This document shows positions 16,507 through 25,289 of a stretch of DNA of 64,000 nucleotides, piece after piece. How positions within the stretch are numbered: position 1 is the stretch's first letter; each line of letters starts with the position of its first letter. The notes under the pieces were generated by a model. The model worked only from the letters and a program-made list of their open reading frames with translations. It was not told where the DNA came from and ran no database searches. The DNA is from JAIBJN01 sp963802795 (lineage in GTDB: Bacteria; Actinomycetota; Thermoleophilia; Gaiellales; Gaiellaceae), in NCBI GenBank assembly GCA_963802795.1, contig CAWDJV010000005.1, positions 1,301,137-1,365,136 on the forward strand, given 5' to 3'. Made by a program: the position numbers and the translations under genes.

Positions 16507-18131
16507 TACTCCGGCGGGATCTCCTTGTAGAGCAGGTCGAGGTTCACCCCGCGGCTCTGCCGGATCGCGCGCGCGATGTAGTAGAGCACGACGCCAGAGA
16601 CGTAGATCCCGACGACGAAGGCGATCGCACGGTTACCGGTCGGGCCGCTGAAGGCCGGTGTGTCGAACGACGAGTAGAGGATGAGCGAGAAGAGGATGAG
16701 GTTCCCGATCCCGAGCAGCGTCATGACGGGAACGCCGAGGATCTTCCTCTTGACCGCCTCCGGGGCCTGCTCGAAGAGGTCGCGCCGGCGGTACGGCAGG
16801 AAGATGGCCGCGAAGCTCGCCATCCAGAACGCCACCGAGAAGATGACGATGTAGTTGACGACGATGGTGAAGAAGCTCGTGAAGACGTAGAGCGCGAGGA
16901 GCACGACGGCGACGATCGTGATCAGGATCGCCGCCACCCACGGAGCGTGCGTGCGCTCCCCGACCGTCGCGAGCTGTCGCGGTGCGATCCCGTCGAACGA
17001 CCACGCGAAGATGTTCCGCGTGCAGATCATCGCGATCACGAACAGGAGGAGGACGTTCCAGAGAATGAAGCTGACGCCCATGATCACGTTCAGGACCGTC
17101 GAGCCGGTCATGAGGCCGACGAAGAAATTGAGCACCGGCGAGACCGGGATCCCCGAGTCGTCGCCGAGGTAGACGACCGAGTTCGTGAAGTCCTGGCCGA
17201 CGACGTCGTAGTAGCGCCAGAAGGCCAGGAGGTAGATCCCGAAGGCGAAGAGGAGCGTGGCCATGATCATCCGCGGCTGCGTTTTCGACGCCTGCTTCAC
17301 CTCGCCGCCGATGTAGGCGGAATACGTGAAGCCGATGTAGATCCAGTAGCCGAGCGGGAGCGCGAGCAGGGCCCCCCAGAAGGTCGCGTCGCCCACCGAG
17401 AAGCCTGAGCTCGACGCCTGGTCGATGATGCCCTGGTACGTCTGCCCATCCGCGTTCTCGGCCATGAAGGCGTTGAACTTGGCGACGAACTCCTCCTTCG
17501 ACGTCGTGAAGAGGACGCCGAGGGTGACAAACGTCCCGAGCAGCGCCGGGATGAAGCCGATCATGAACAGGTTGCGGATGACCCGCGTGTTCAGGCTGAG
17601 GACGAGCATGACGACGACGAGGATGCCCGCGCCGAGGAGGAACACCCACCAGTCGCCGCTCACGCTCACGCTCCAGTCGACGAGCGTGTCGTTGCCGATC
17701 GCGCTCCCGACCGTGGCGAGGGCGATGGCGATCCCGAAGTTGACGGCAAACGCCGCGTACAGCCCGAGCCCGAGGAACTGCGACCACGTGAAACCCCAGT
17801 TCGCCGTGAAGCCGGCGACCGGGTGGATGACGCGCGAGAGATAGACGTAGTCGCCTCCGGAGCGCGGCATCACCCCGGCGAGGTAGCCGTACATGAGAGC
17901 GTTGGAGAGCGTCAGGATCGTCCCGATGAGGACGACGAGGAGCACGTTCTGCTCCGGCCAGAGCCCCGCAATGAAGGTCGGCACGACCATCAGCACGAGT
18001 CCCAGCGCGTAGCCGAGCGTGTTGAAGACGAAGACGTCTGCCGGACGGAACTCGCGGATCAGCCCGGACGACTGACGGACGTAGAGGCCCGGGGCCTCCA
18101 CCGGCGCACCGGGCGCGACTTGCTCAGCCAT
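16506..18131 (-). CDS. APC-superfamily amino acid/amine permease
   Basis: A 541-residue integral membrane protein with about 12-14 hydrophobic helices and the APC core layout. The first helices (FVFNTLGYALGLVLMVVPTF) are followed by GVMPRSGGDYVYLSR, the conserved cytoplasmic loop of the family, and a Gly-rich helix 3. A large extracytoplasmic loop after residue 200 is enriched in charged residues. It probably imports the substrate of the operon. It starts 36 bases after the nitrilase-family gene. Substrate specificity cannot be read from sequence; amino acids, polyamines and related amines are family substrates. Confidence 0.85.
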   Translation of the reverse strand: MAEQVAPGAPVEAPGLYVRQSSGLIREFRPADVFVFNTLGYALGLVLMVVPTFIAGLWPEQNVLLVVLIGTILTLSNALMYGYLAGVMPRSGGDYVYLSRVIHPVAGFTANWGFTWSQFLGLGLYAAFAVNFGIAIALATVGSAIGNDTLVDWSVSVSGDWWVFLLGAGILVVVMLVLSLNTRVIRNLFMIGFIPALLGTFVTLGVLFTTSKEEFVAKFNAFMAENADGQTYQGIIDQASSSGFSVGDATFWGALLALPLGYWIYIGFTYSAYIGGEVKQASKTQPRMIMATLLFAFGIYLLAFWRYYDVVGQDFTNSVVYLGDDSGIPVSPVLNFFVGLMTGSTVLNVIMGVSFILWNVLLLFVIAMICTRNIFAWSFDGIAPRQLATVGERTHAPWVAAILITIVAVVLLALYVFTSFFTIVVNYIVIFSVAFWMASFAAIFLPYRRRDLFEQAPEAVKRKILGVPVMTLLGIGNLILFSLILYSSFDTPAFSGPTGNRAIAFVVGIYVSGVVLYYIARAIRQSRGVNLDLLYKEIPPE

Positions 18132-18167
18132 TGTGCATCCCTCCTCCGGTCAACTGGACGATGTCTG

Positions 18168-18962
18168 TCACCTGGCGGCGCGTTCCTTCTCGAGGACTGT
18201 GACGGGCAGGGGCGGACGGACGAACTTGGGATAGTCGGTGCGCGGGTCGAAGCCCCCGAGCTCGGCGACGGGGACGACGAGGAGCTCCTCCTGGTCGCGG
18301 CTCGCCTCGGCGAGGACCTCCCCGGTCGGTGCGACGGAACGGCTTCCGCCCACGAAGACGAGGCCGTCGCCGCTTCCCACGAGGTTCGCGTAGAGGTGAG
18401 GAAGGCGGTTCTCGTGGGCCCGCGCGACGGCGCCGACGGCGTGGTCGATGTAGAAGGGATCCATGTTCGCGGAGGCGGTCACGAGCAGGTCCGCGCCGGC
18501 CAGCGCGACCTGCCTCCCCGGCTCCGGGAACTCGATGTCGAAGCAGATGAGCGGCGCCGCCCGCCGCCCGGCCAGCCCGACGACGAGCAGCTCCTCTCCC
18601 TGGACGAAACCGGCCTCCGCCTCCGACTGGAAGAGGTATGTCTTGCGGTAGACGCCCGCGAGCGAGCCGTCGTTGTCGATGCAGGCTGCCGAGTTGGCGA
18701 CTCCGTTCGGCGTTCGCTCTGCGAAGCCGATGACGACGGCGGTCTCGGCCTCCGCCGCCGCGGCCGCGATCTCGCCGAGCTCGGCGGAGTCCGGCGCTCG
18801 TGCCACCTCGTCGAGGTCGCGGTAGGTGTAGCCGGAGAGGTAGAGCTCGGGGAAGACGGCGATGTCGACCTCCGGATGCGACCCGATCGCCTCGACCGCT
18901 CTCGCCGTGTTCCCCTCGACGTCTCCGATCCGGCATGCGAGCTGCGCCAGCAGCGCTTTCAT
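18168..18962 (-). CDS. Carbon-nitrogen hydrolase (nitrilase superfamily amidase)
   Basis: A 264-residue enzyme with the Glu-Lys-Cys triad of the superfamily: Glu39 (FPELYLSGY), Lys107 (YRKTYLF) and Cys140 (LICFDIEFPE). Members hydrolyse amides, carbamoyl-amines and nitriles; omega-amidases and N-carbamoylputrescine amidases are similar in size. Its ATG overlaps the regulator stop (ATGA), and AAAGGAGG precedes it. With an aminotransferase, an M20 peptidase and a permease, it suggests stepwise breakdown of an amide or carbamoyl compound. The exact substrate is unknown. Confidence 0.9.
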   Translation of the reverse strand: MKALLAQLACRIGDVEGNTARAVEAIGSHPEVDIAVFPELYLSGYTYRDLDEVARAPDSAELGEIAAAAAEAETAVVIGFAERTPNGVANSAACIDNDGSLAGVYRKTYLFQSEAEAGFVQGEELLVVGLAGRRAAPLICFDIEFPEPGRQVALAGADLLVTASANMDPFYIDHAVGAVARAHENRLPHLYANLVGSGDGLVFVGGSRSVAPTGEVLAEASRDQEELLVVPVAELGGFDPRTDYPKFVRPPLPVTVLEKERAAR

Positions 18963-19744
18963 CGTCTACTCCTCCTTTCGCCCCACGGGGTTTCTCCTCC
19001 TCGCCGGCGCCGGATCGCCCGCAGGATCGCACGGATCCCCTGGTTGCTGGCGTCAACATGCCGACCCATCGCGGACGCAGCGCCGTCCTCGTCCCTCAGC
19101 TCGATCGCCTGGAGGATCGCGTCGTGCTCCTCGGAGATGCGACGGTGCCAAGCTTCCGTCTCCGGGAGCAGGCTGATGGCGTCGTTGAGCTGGGCGCGGA
19201 TCTCCTCGATCGCGTGGGCGAGGTAGCCGTTTCCCGTGGCGCCGGCCACCGAGAGATGGAACCCGGTGTCGGCGCGCATGTACTCGGGCTCCGACGCGGC
19301 GCGGGCCATCCGCTGAACCTGGCCCCGCATCGCCGCGAGGTCGCCCCGGCTGCGTTCGCCGGCGGCCACTGCGGCGACGCCCGGCTCGAGAGTGGACCGG
19401 TAGACGAGGAGCTCCTCGATCTCGTCTCGCCGGCGGCCGATGCGAAGAATCAGCCCGTCCATCACGCGCGCATCCTCCGCGGGGCGCGACACGAACGTGC
19501 CTCCCCGGCGCCCGCGGCGCGTCTCCACCAGGTGATCGCCCTCGAGGAGCCTGAGCGCGTGCTGGATCGTCGTGCGCCCGACACCGAACATCGTCGCCAG
19601 CTCGCGCTCGGTGGGAAGCGCCTCGCCGGGGGCGATCAGCCGCAGCTCGATGTGGCGGCGGACCTGCTCGGCGACGGACTCGTGCGCACGCAGCGGCTGG
19701 ATGCGCTCGAAGCGGACCCCGCCCTCGCTCGCGGCAACCGTCAC
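18959..19744 (-). CDS. GntR/FadR-family transcriptional regulator
   Basis: A 261-residue regulator from GTG 19744. The winged helix is at residues about 20-85 (SVAEQVRRHIELRLIAPGEA, LPTERELATMFGVGRTTIQH, then ETRRGRRGGTFVS). It is followed by an all-helical FCD ligand-binding domain with His residues positioned for metal binding (FHLSVAGATGN, EEHDAILQAIELRD, RHVDASNQ). It lies inside the operon it probably controls, joined by GTGA and ATGA overlaps to its neighbours. The effector is likely the imported substrate or a breakdown product. Confidence 0.9.
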   Translation of the reverse strand: MTVAASEGGVRFERIQPLRAHESVAEQVRRHIELRLIAPGEALPTERELATMFGVGRTTIQHALRLLEGDHLVETRRGRRGGTFVSRPAEDARVMDGLILRIGRRRDEIEELLVYRSTLEPGVAAVAAGERSRGDLAAMRGQVQRMARAASEPEYMRADTGFHLSVAGATGNGYLAHAIEEIRAQLNDAISLLPETEAWHRRISEEHDAILQAIELRDEDGAASAMGRHVDASNQGIRAILRAIRRRRGGETPWGERRSRR

Positions 19745-21120
19745 GTCTCCCTCCCGACGGCCGTGAAGCTTGCCAGCTCCGCGAGCACTTCGCTCTCGAC
19801 AGCTCGCACCGTCTCGGCCATGCGCTCGACGATCTGCGAGAGCTCCTCCTCCGTGGACGTGAACGCGGGCGCGAGCAGCGTCTGGTCGCCGGCGTAGCCG
19901 TCGGCCGTCGGCTGAGTGGAGTAGACGACGAGTCCTCGCGCCAGGGCCTCGACGTCGATCCGCCGGGCCAGGCCGAGCTCCGGCGGGAGAAAGGAGCGGC
20001 CGTCGCGGGGGTCTGCGTAGTCGATCCCGAGCAGGAAGCCGCGACCGCGGACCTCGGCGACGAGCTCGCAGCCGGAAAGCTCCGCGCGGAGCGCGTGCAG
20101 GAGGCGCGGGCCGTCGGCGCGGACGCGTTCCACCAGGGCGTGTTCGCGCAGGTACCGGACGACCGCGAGGCCGACGGCGCAGGGAAGCGGAGCCCCGTCC
20201 CAGGTGTGCCCGAGCTCGAACGCACGCGAGCCCTCGGCCACCGCGCGGTAAATCTCCTCGCGGCAGAGGACGGCCCCGATCGGCGCGTAGCCCGCGCCCA
20301 GGCCCTTCGCAGTCGTGATCACGTCCGGGACGAAGGGGAGCTGCTCCGCCGCGAACCACGTTCCCGTTCGGCCCATCCCGGTCACCACCTCGTCGAGGCA
20401 GATGAGGAAGCCGTGCCGGTCCCGACGCTCGGCCAGACCTTCCCAGAAGCGGTCGGGCGGAGAGTAGGCCGGCAGCGCGGCCGCGCTGACAGGCTCGCAG
20501 AAGAACGCCGAGACCGTCTCGGGGCCCGCCTCTTCCAGCGCACGGTCGAGCGCCGTGAGCGCTGATTCTCCGGTCGGGTCGAACCGCCACGTCGAGGGCG
20601 GGATGTGCAGATGCGGAGTCAGGTAGGGGGCGTAGTGGTGGTGGAGCCCCGGCCGTCCGGTGAGCGAGAGCGCGACTGCCGTCGGGCCGTGGTAGGCCTG
20701 GGCGGGGGAGACGATCCGCCAGCGGCCCGGCTCGCCGCGCTCGACGTGGTAGCTGCGGGCGAGGCGCACGGCGGTCTCGTTCGCCTCGGCGCCGCCCGTC
20801 ACGAAGTGGGCGCGCGCGAAACCCTCGGGGGCGAGCGCGAGGAGCTCGCGCGCGAGCTCCTCCTGGGGAGCCGTCGTGAACTGCTGGTTGTAGAGGAACG
20901 AGACGCGGGCAGCCTGCTCGCGTGCGGCCTCGACGAGCTCGGGGACGCCGTGCCCGACCGACGTGACCATCGCGCCGCCGCCGACCGCATCGAGGTAGGC
21001 GGTTCCGGCCGCGTCGTAGAGCCAGACGCCCTCCGCCCGGTCGATCAGCGGATAGGTGCGGTCGAGCTCGCGGACGAAGACGCGGGTCTCGTGCTCGCGG
21101 ACGAAAACCGGCTCGGTCAT
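19741..21120 (-). CDS. Class III (omega-amino acid type) aminotransferase
   Basis: A 459-residue PLP enzyme of the subgroup II aminotransferases. Visible motifs are FVTGGAEANETAVRLAR (PLP phosphate), SPAQAYHG, FICLDEVVTGMGRTG (Asp that contacts the PLP ring nitrogen), and ITTAKGLGAGYAPIGAV with the Schiff-base Lys in TTAKGLG. The family includes beta-alanine:pyruvate, GABA and putrescine transaminases. Four-base ATGA and GTGA overlaps link it to the genes on either side. It is intact and of normal length. Confidence 0.93.
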   Translation of the reverse strand: MTEPVFVREHETRVFVRELDRTYPLIDRAEGVWLYDAAGTAYLDAVGGGAMVTSVGHGVPELVEAAREQAARVSFLYNQQFTTAPQEELARELLALAPEGFARAHFVTGGAEANETAVRLARSYHVERGEPGRWRIVSPAQAYHGPTAVALSLTGRPGLHHHYAPYLTPHLHIPPSTWRFDPTGESALTALDRALEEAGPETVSAFFCEPVSAAALPAYSPPDRFWEGLAERRDRHGFLICLDEVVTGMGRTGTWFAAEQLPFVPDVITTAKGLGAGYAPIGAVLCREEIYRAVAEGSRAFELGHTWDGAPLPCAVGLAVVRYLREHALVERVRADGPRLLHALRAELSGCELVAEVRGRGFLLGIDYADPRDGRSFLPPELGLARRIDVEALARGLVVYSTQPTADGYAGDQTLLAPAFTSTEEELSQIVERMAETVRAVESEVLAELASFTAVGRET

Positions 21121-22451
21121 GCGGCGACTCCGCACCAACGCGTGATCGCGCGCGCGTAGAGCTTGGCACCGAGCACGAGCTCGTCGATCCCCACCCACTC
21201 GTCCGGAGCGTGGGCGCGCCTGAGGTCGCCCGGCCCGAACGCCGGGCTGGGCGTGCCGGCGAAGAGCGTCAGGAGGGCGCCGTCGTAGGTGGTGTCGATT
21301 CCCTCGGCGCGAACGTCCACGCCGAGCTCGCGGCCGGCCTCCTGGGCGGCGGCGACGATCGGCGAAGCGGGGTCGATCTCGGAGGGCGGGTAGTCCGTGT
21401 ACCAGCTCCACGACGGAGGATGCTCGGCGAGCCAGTCGTCGGCCTCCGCGACCGCCGCGACGGCTTGCTCGATCTCGCTCCGAGGGATCGAGCCGTAGCC
21501 GTGCTCGTCCGCGTTGCCGGGAAGGTAGGTCGCGTTGAGCGCGAGGTCGCAGCGCTCGGGAACGTTGGAGATGAAGCTTCCGCCGCTCACGATCGTCGGA
21601 CTGACCGAGGGCGTCCCCAAGAGGGGGTGGCGCTTGTCCTCGCGCTCGGCCCAGGCCGCGGTCAGCCTGTCGAGGCCCGCGAGGACGGCCGCCGCCTTCT
21701 GGATCGCGTTGACCCCACCGCCCTCGCGCCAGTGAGGCTGGTTCATCTCGGCGTGGGCCGAGCGGCCCTCCACCGTGAGCGTCCCGTGCAGGAGCCCACG
21801 CGTGGCGACCCAGAGGCTCAGGCGGGTCGGCTCCGGGACGAGCCCCGCGTCGGCGGTGTAGCCGCGGGCGATCGCGGCCACCGTCCCCATCGCGCAGGTC
21901 TCCTCGTCGGGCACGGACTCGAAGACGACGTCACCGGCCGGTCGGACGCCGCAGGCGTGCAGCGACTCGAGCGCGAAGAGCGCCGCGCCGATCCCGCCCT
22001 TCATGTCGACGGCGCCCCGGCCGTAGATCCTGCCGTCGCGAACGTCTGCCTCGAAGGGCGGGGAGGTCCACCGCGAGCGCTCGCCGGCGTCGACGACGTC
22101 GATGTGGCCGTTGACGATCAGGCTGCGACCGCCGCCGGCGCCGGGGATGGTCCCCACGGTGAGGGGCCGCCCGCGCCAGTGGTGCCACGGCGGCATCATC
22201 GGGTGGTCGGCGAACTCGCCGGGGTCCGGCTCCCACTGGTCCACGCCGGCGCCGATCGCGCGCAGGCGGTCGCCGAGGAAGGCCTGGAGCTCGGCCTCCT
22301 CGTTGGAGGTGTGCGCCGAGCCGGGTGAGAGGTCGACCGAGGTCGTGTCGAAGCCGACCAGGGACCTGACGAGCTCGACGAGCCCGTCGACGTTCGACTC
22401 GATGTGCCGGTCGACAGCCTCGGTCGAGAAAAGGACCTCAGACAAGGCCAA
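21117..22451 (-). CDS. M20-family metallopeptidase/deacylase (ArgE/DapE type)
   Basis: A 444-residue zinc amidohydrolase. Metal-site motifs are SLIVNGHIDVV (His), GRGAVDMKGGIGA (bridging Asp) and FESVPDEETCAMG (catalytic Glu and ligand Glu). A lid or dimerisation domain follows (GRSAHAEMNQPHW). It removes an acyl, carbamoyl or aminoacyl group from an amino compound; family sequence does not say which. It is the first gene of the operon and ends in an ATGA overlap with the aminotransferase gene. The short region 22452-22498 must hold a divergent promoter shared with the lipoprotein gene. Confidence 0.9.
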   Translation of the reverse strand: MALSEVLFSTEAVDRHIESNVDGLVELVRSLVGFDTTSVDLSPGSAHTSNEEAELQAFLGDRLRAIGAGVDQWEPDPGEFADHPMMPPWHHWRGRPLTVGTIPGAGGGRSLIVNGHIDVVDAGERSRWTSPPFEADVRDGRIYGRGAVDMKGGIGAALFALESLHACGVRPAGDVVFESVPDEETCAMGTVAAIARGYTADAGLVPEPTRLSLWVATRGLLHGTLTVEGRSAHAEMNQPHWREGGGVNAIQKAAAVLAGLDRLTAAWAEREDKRHPLLGTPSVSPTIVSGGSFISNVPERCDLALNATYLPGNADEHGYGSIPRSEIEQAVAAVAEADDWLAEHPPSWSWYTDYPPSEIDPASPIVAAAQEAGRELGVDVRAEGIDTTYDGALLTLFAGTPSPAFGPGDLRRAHAPDEWVGIDELVLGAKLYARAITRWCGVAA

Positions 22452-22498
22452 ATGATCCTACGGCCTTGCCGAAGCTCGGGTCAAGGTAGGGTCGCGCC

Positions 22499-23275
22499 GT
22501 GAGGCTCGCGGTCGCACCGGTGATGGCACTGATCGTGCTGGGAGCCGCGGCGGCGTGCGGAGGCGACGGCGACGAGGCGACCCCGGCGGATCCGGCGTCG
22601 CTCGAAGGGACGGCCTGGGTGCTCGCCTCGGGCGTGGACGTCGACGGCTGGGAAGCCGTGGCCCCGAGCGCGACGTTCGCCGAGGGCACGTTCAGCGGCT
22701 CGACCGGCTGCAACCGCTTCACGACGTCGTACTCGGCGGACGGAGGCGCGCTCGATCTCGGTGAGATCGCGGTGACGGCGATGGCCTGCCCGCCGCCGGC
22801 CGACGCGGTCGAGCGCGAGTACACGGACGCCCTCGAGCGCGTGAGCGGGTGGCGGACGGAAGACGGCGAGCTCGTCCTCGTCGACGCCGACGAGGACGAG
22901 GTGCTCCGCTACCGGGCCGCGACGCCGGTCGGTTCCTGGGAGGCGATTGCGATCCTGCAGGGCGACGCGGTCGTCAGCACGCTCGTGGGAACCGAGGTGA
23001 CCGCCTCCTTCGCCGAGGACGGCACGCTCACCGGCTCGGCCGGCTGCAACACCTACCGGACCACGTACACGACGGACCGGGACGGAATCCAGATCGGCAC
23101 CCCTGCGTCGACGAAGAAGGCGTGTGTCGAGCCCGAGGGGGCCATGGAGCAGGAGGCGGCGTTTCTCGCCGCGCTTCCGACCGCTGCGCGCTACGAGGTC
23201 GCCGGTCCCACGCTCGACCTCCTGACCGATGCCGGGACGATCGTCGCGACGTTCACCCGCGCGCCGACGCCCTAG
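22499..23275 (+). CDS. Lipoprotein with two META (HslJ-like) domains
   Basis: A 258-residue exported lipoprotein from GTG 22499. The signal sequence ends in a lipobox-like LGAAAACGG, with Cys at residue 20. Two META/HslJ-type repeats follow, each with LxGTxW and GCNxxxxxY elements: LEGTAWVLASG with GSTGCNRFTTSY, and GSWEAIAI with GSAGCNTYRTTY. Both have a later conserved Cys (TAMACP; KKACVEP). The role is unknown; META domains occur in heat-shock or envelope-stress proteins. It is divergent from the M20 operon and has its own promoter region. Confidence 0.85.
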   Translation: MRLAVAPVMALIVLGAAAACGGDGDEATPADPASLEGTAWVLASGVDVDGWEAVAPSATFAEGTFSGSTGCNRFTTSYSADGGALDLGEIAVTAMACPPPADAVEREYTDALERVSGWRTEDGELVLVDADEDEVLRYRAATPVGSWEAIAILQGDAVVSTLVGTEVTASFAEDGTLTGSAGCNTYRTTYTTDRDGIQIGTPASTKKACVEPEGAMEQEAAFLAALPTAARYEVAGPTLDLLTDAGTIVATFTRAPTP

Positions 23276-23343
23276 CCTGATCCGACGCCATCACAGGGCT
23301 GGCCCTGATGCGGGCCGGCGCCTGCCGTGCGACCATTTCATCC

Positions 23344-23700
23344 GTGGCGGGGACCGTCCTGATCGTCGACGACCACTCCGGCTTCCGCTCGTTTGCGCGC
23401 GCGCTGCTCGAGGCCGAAGGCTTCGATGTCGTCGGCGAGGCGGCGGACGGGGCGTCGGCGCTCGCACTTGCGGGGGCGCTCGAGCCGGAGCTTGTCCTGC
23501 TTGACGTGGCGCTGCCCGACATGGACGGCTTCGCCGTTTGTGAAGCGCTTCAGGAGGATGCCCGCGGGCCGGCGGTGATCCTGACGTCGAGCCGCGACGT
23601 CTCCTCGTACCGCCGGAGACTGAAGCGAAGTCGGGCCCGCGGGTTCATCCCGAAGAGCGACCTCTCCGGCCCTGCGCTCGCCGCGCTCGCGGGCGGCTAG
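23344..23700 (+). CDS. Single-domain response regulator (receiver only)
   Basis: A 118-residue CheY-like receiver from GTG 23344. The acidic pocket is present (IVDDHSGFR), as are the phosphoacceptor Asp54 (LLDVALPDMDG), the Ser/Thr (ILTSSRD) and Lys (IPKSDL). It has no output domain. It starts 8 bases before a NarL-type kinase gene and is probably its partner or a phosphate sink. A longer start at 23308 would add 12 residues without clear domain sequence. Confidence 0.85.
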   Translation: MAGTVLIVDDHSGFRSFARALLEAEGFDVVGEAADGASALALAGALEPELVLLDVALPDMDGFAVCEALQEDARGPAVILTSSRDVSSYRRRLKRSRARGFIPKSDLSGPALAALAGG

Positions 23701-23706
23701 CCGGTC

Positions 23707-25280
23707 GTGCGGCTGCTCAGGCTGGCGCTGCTTCTGGGCGCTTTCGCCCTGGCGGTCGCGGCTGAGTGGGTCTCGTACGAGCCGGGCGACCTCGCGCTCG
23801 TCATCGCCGACGGCATCGTCGGTCTCGTCCTCGTAACGTGCGGAATCGTGGCCTGGGAGCGGCGCGGCGAGAGCCGGGTCGGGCCGCTGATGGTTCTCTC
23901 CGGCTACACCTGGTTCGCCGGCAACCTCTGGTCGCAGCTGCTCTACCTCCACCGCGGGCCGCTCGTCCACCTCCAGATCTCCTATCCGACCGGGCGACTC
24001 CGCGCGCCGGCTCGCGCAGGTGACCGTCGCGGCGGCCTACCTCGACGCGGTGGTCGAGCCCATCGCGCGCAACGACGTCCTCACGCTCGTTCTCGCCGCG
24101 CTCGTCGCGGCCGCAGCCCTCGACGGCTTCCTGCGCGCCTCGGGCACCGCTCGACGGGCGGGGGTCCCCGCTCTCGCCGCGGCTCTCGCGTTCGCGGGGG
24201 TGCTGGCGTTCGGGGCCGTCGAGCGGCTCGCGGGCTGGGACGTCGACCGAGAGGCGCTCTGGGCCTACGACATCGTCATCGCCTGCCTCGCCGTCGTGCT
24301 CCTCGTCGACCTTCTCCGCGGGCGCTGGGCCGAAGCCGTCGTTGCCGACCTCGTCGTCGACCTCGGGAAGCGGGCCGACACGCTCACGCTGCGAGACGAG
24401 CTGGGCGCGCCCTCGGAGACCGCTCGCTCGTCCTCGGCTACTGGCTTCCCGAGGAGGGGCACTACGTCGACGACGTAGGGCGTCCGGTCGAGCTCCCGGA
24501 GCCTGGAGCGGGGAGGGCGGTGACGCCGATCGCCGACCACGGGCAGCCGGTTGCCGTGCTCGTCCACGACGAGGCCGTGATGGAGGACCCGGCGCTCGTC
24601 GGGTCCGTCGCCTCGGCGGCGAGAATGGCGGTCTCGAATGCCCGCCTCCAGGCCGAGGTGCGGGCGCGAGTCCGCGAGCTTGCAGCCTCGCGTCGCCGGA
24701 TCGTCGACGCGGCAGACGCGCAGCGGCGCCGCCTGGAGCGGGAGCTACGCGAGGGCGCGGAACGGCGACTCGCCGGCGTAGCAGGGCTGCTGGCGCAGGC
24801 CCGCGAGGGCGTAGACGACGATGCCGGCGGACCAGCTCGCCGAAGTCGAGGACGAGCTTCGCGCTGCGCGCGCCGAGCTCCACGATTTCGCCCAGGGCAT
24901 CCATCCGAGCTCGCTGACGGAGGGCGGCCTGGAGGCGGCGCTCCCGGAGCTGACTCTCAGGGCCGGGCTGCCCGTCGAGCTCGAGCTCTCGGTCGGCCGG
25001 CTCGCTCCGGCCATCGAGGCCGCCGTCTACTTCCTCTGCTCGGAAGCGCTGGCGAACACGGCGAAGCACGCAGAGGCGACAAAGGCGACGATCGGCGTCA
25101 GCCAGTCCGGCGGTCGGCTGCGCGTCGCGATCGCGGACGACGGCGATCGGCGGCGCGGATCCGGCCGGGGCTAGCGGCCTGCGCGGTCTCGCCGACCGAA
25201 TCGAAGCCCTCGGCGGCAGGCTCTCCGTGGAGAGCCTGCCGCGTCGGGGTACTCGGCTTCTGGCCGAGATTCCGGTCTAG
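23707..25280 (+). pseudogene. NarL-type sensor histidine kinase without the DHp histidine, frameshifted
   Basis: The N-terminus has about 5-6 hydrophobic helices (23707-24330), followed by a linker, a GAF-like segment (RPVELPEPGAG, VAVLVHDEAVMED), a dimerisation helix and an ATPase domain. The dimerisation helix reads LERELREGAERRL where kinases of this family have LERDLHDGAQQRL: the phosphoacceptor His is Arg (CGC). The ATPase domain is intact, with an N-box CSEALANTAKHAEA and IADDG, then SGLRGLADRIEALGGRL. Frame changes occur near 24020, 24420, 24820 and 25150. It may be a dead kinase or an ATP-binding half that needs another protein for the His. Confidence 0.7.
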
Positions 25281-25289
25281 CTGCGACCA

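Noticed and set aside
16633..17787. Long open frame on the minus strand inside the permease gene, in another frame
   Set aside because: It reads as Arg/His/Pro-rich shadow sequence; the permease frame is intact and recognisable.
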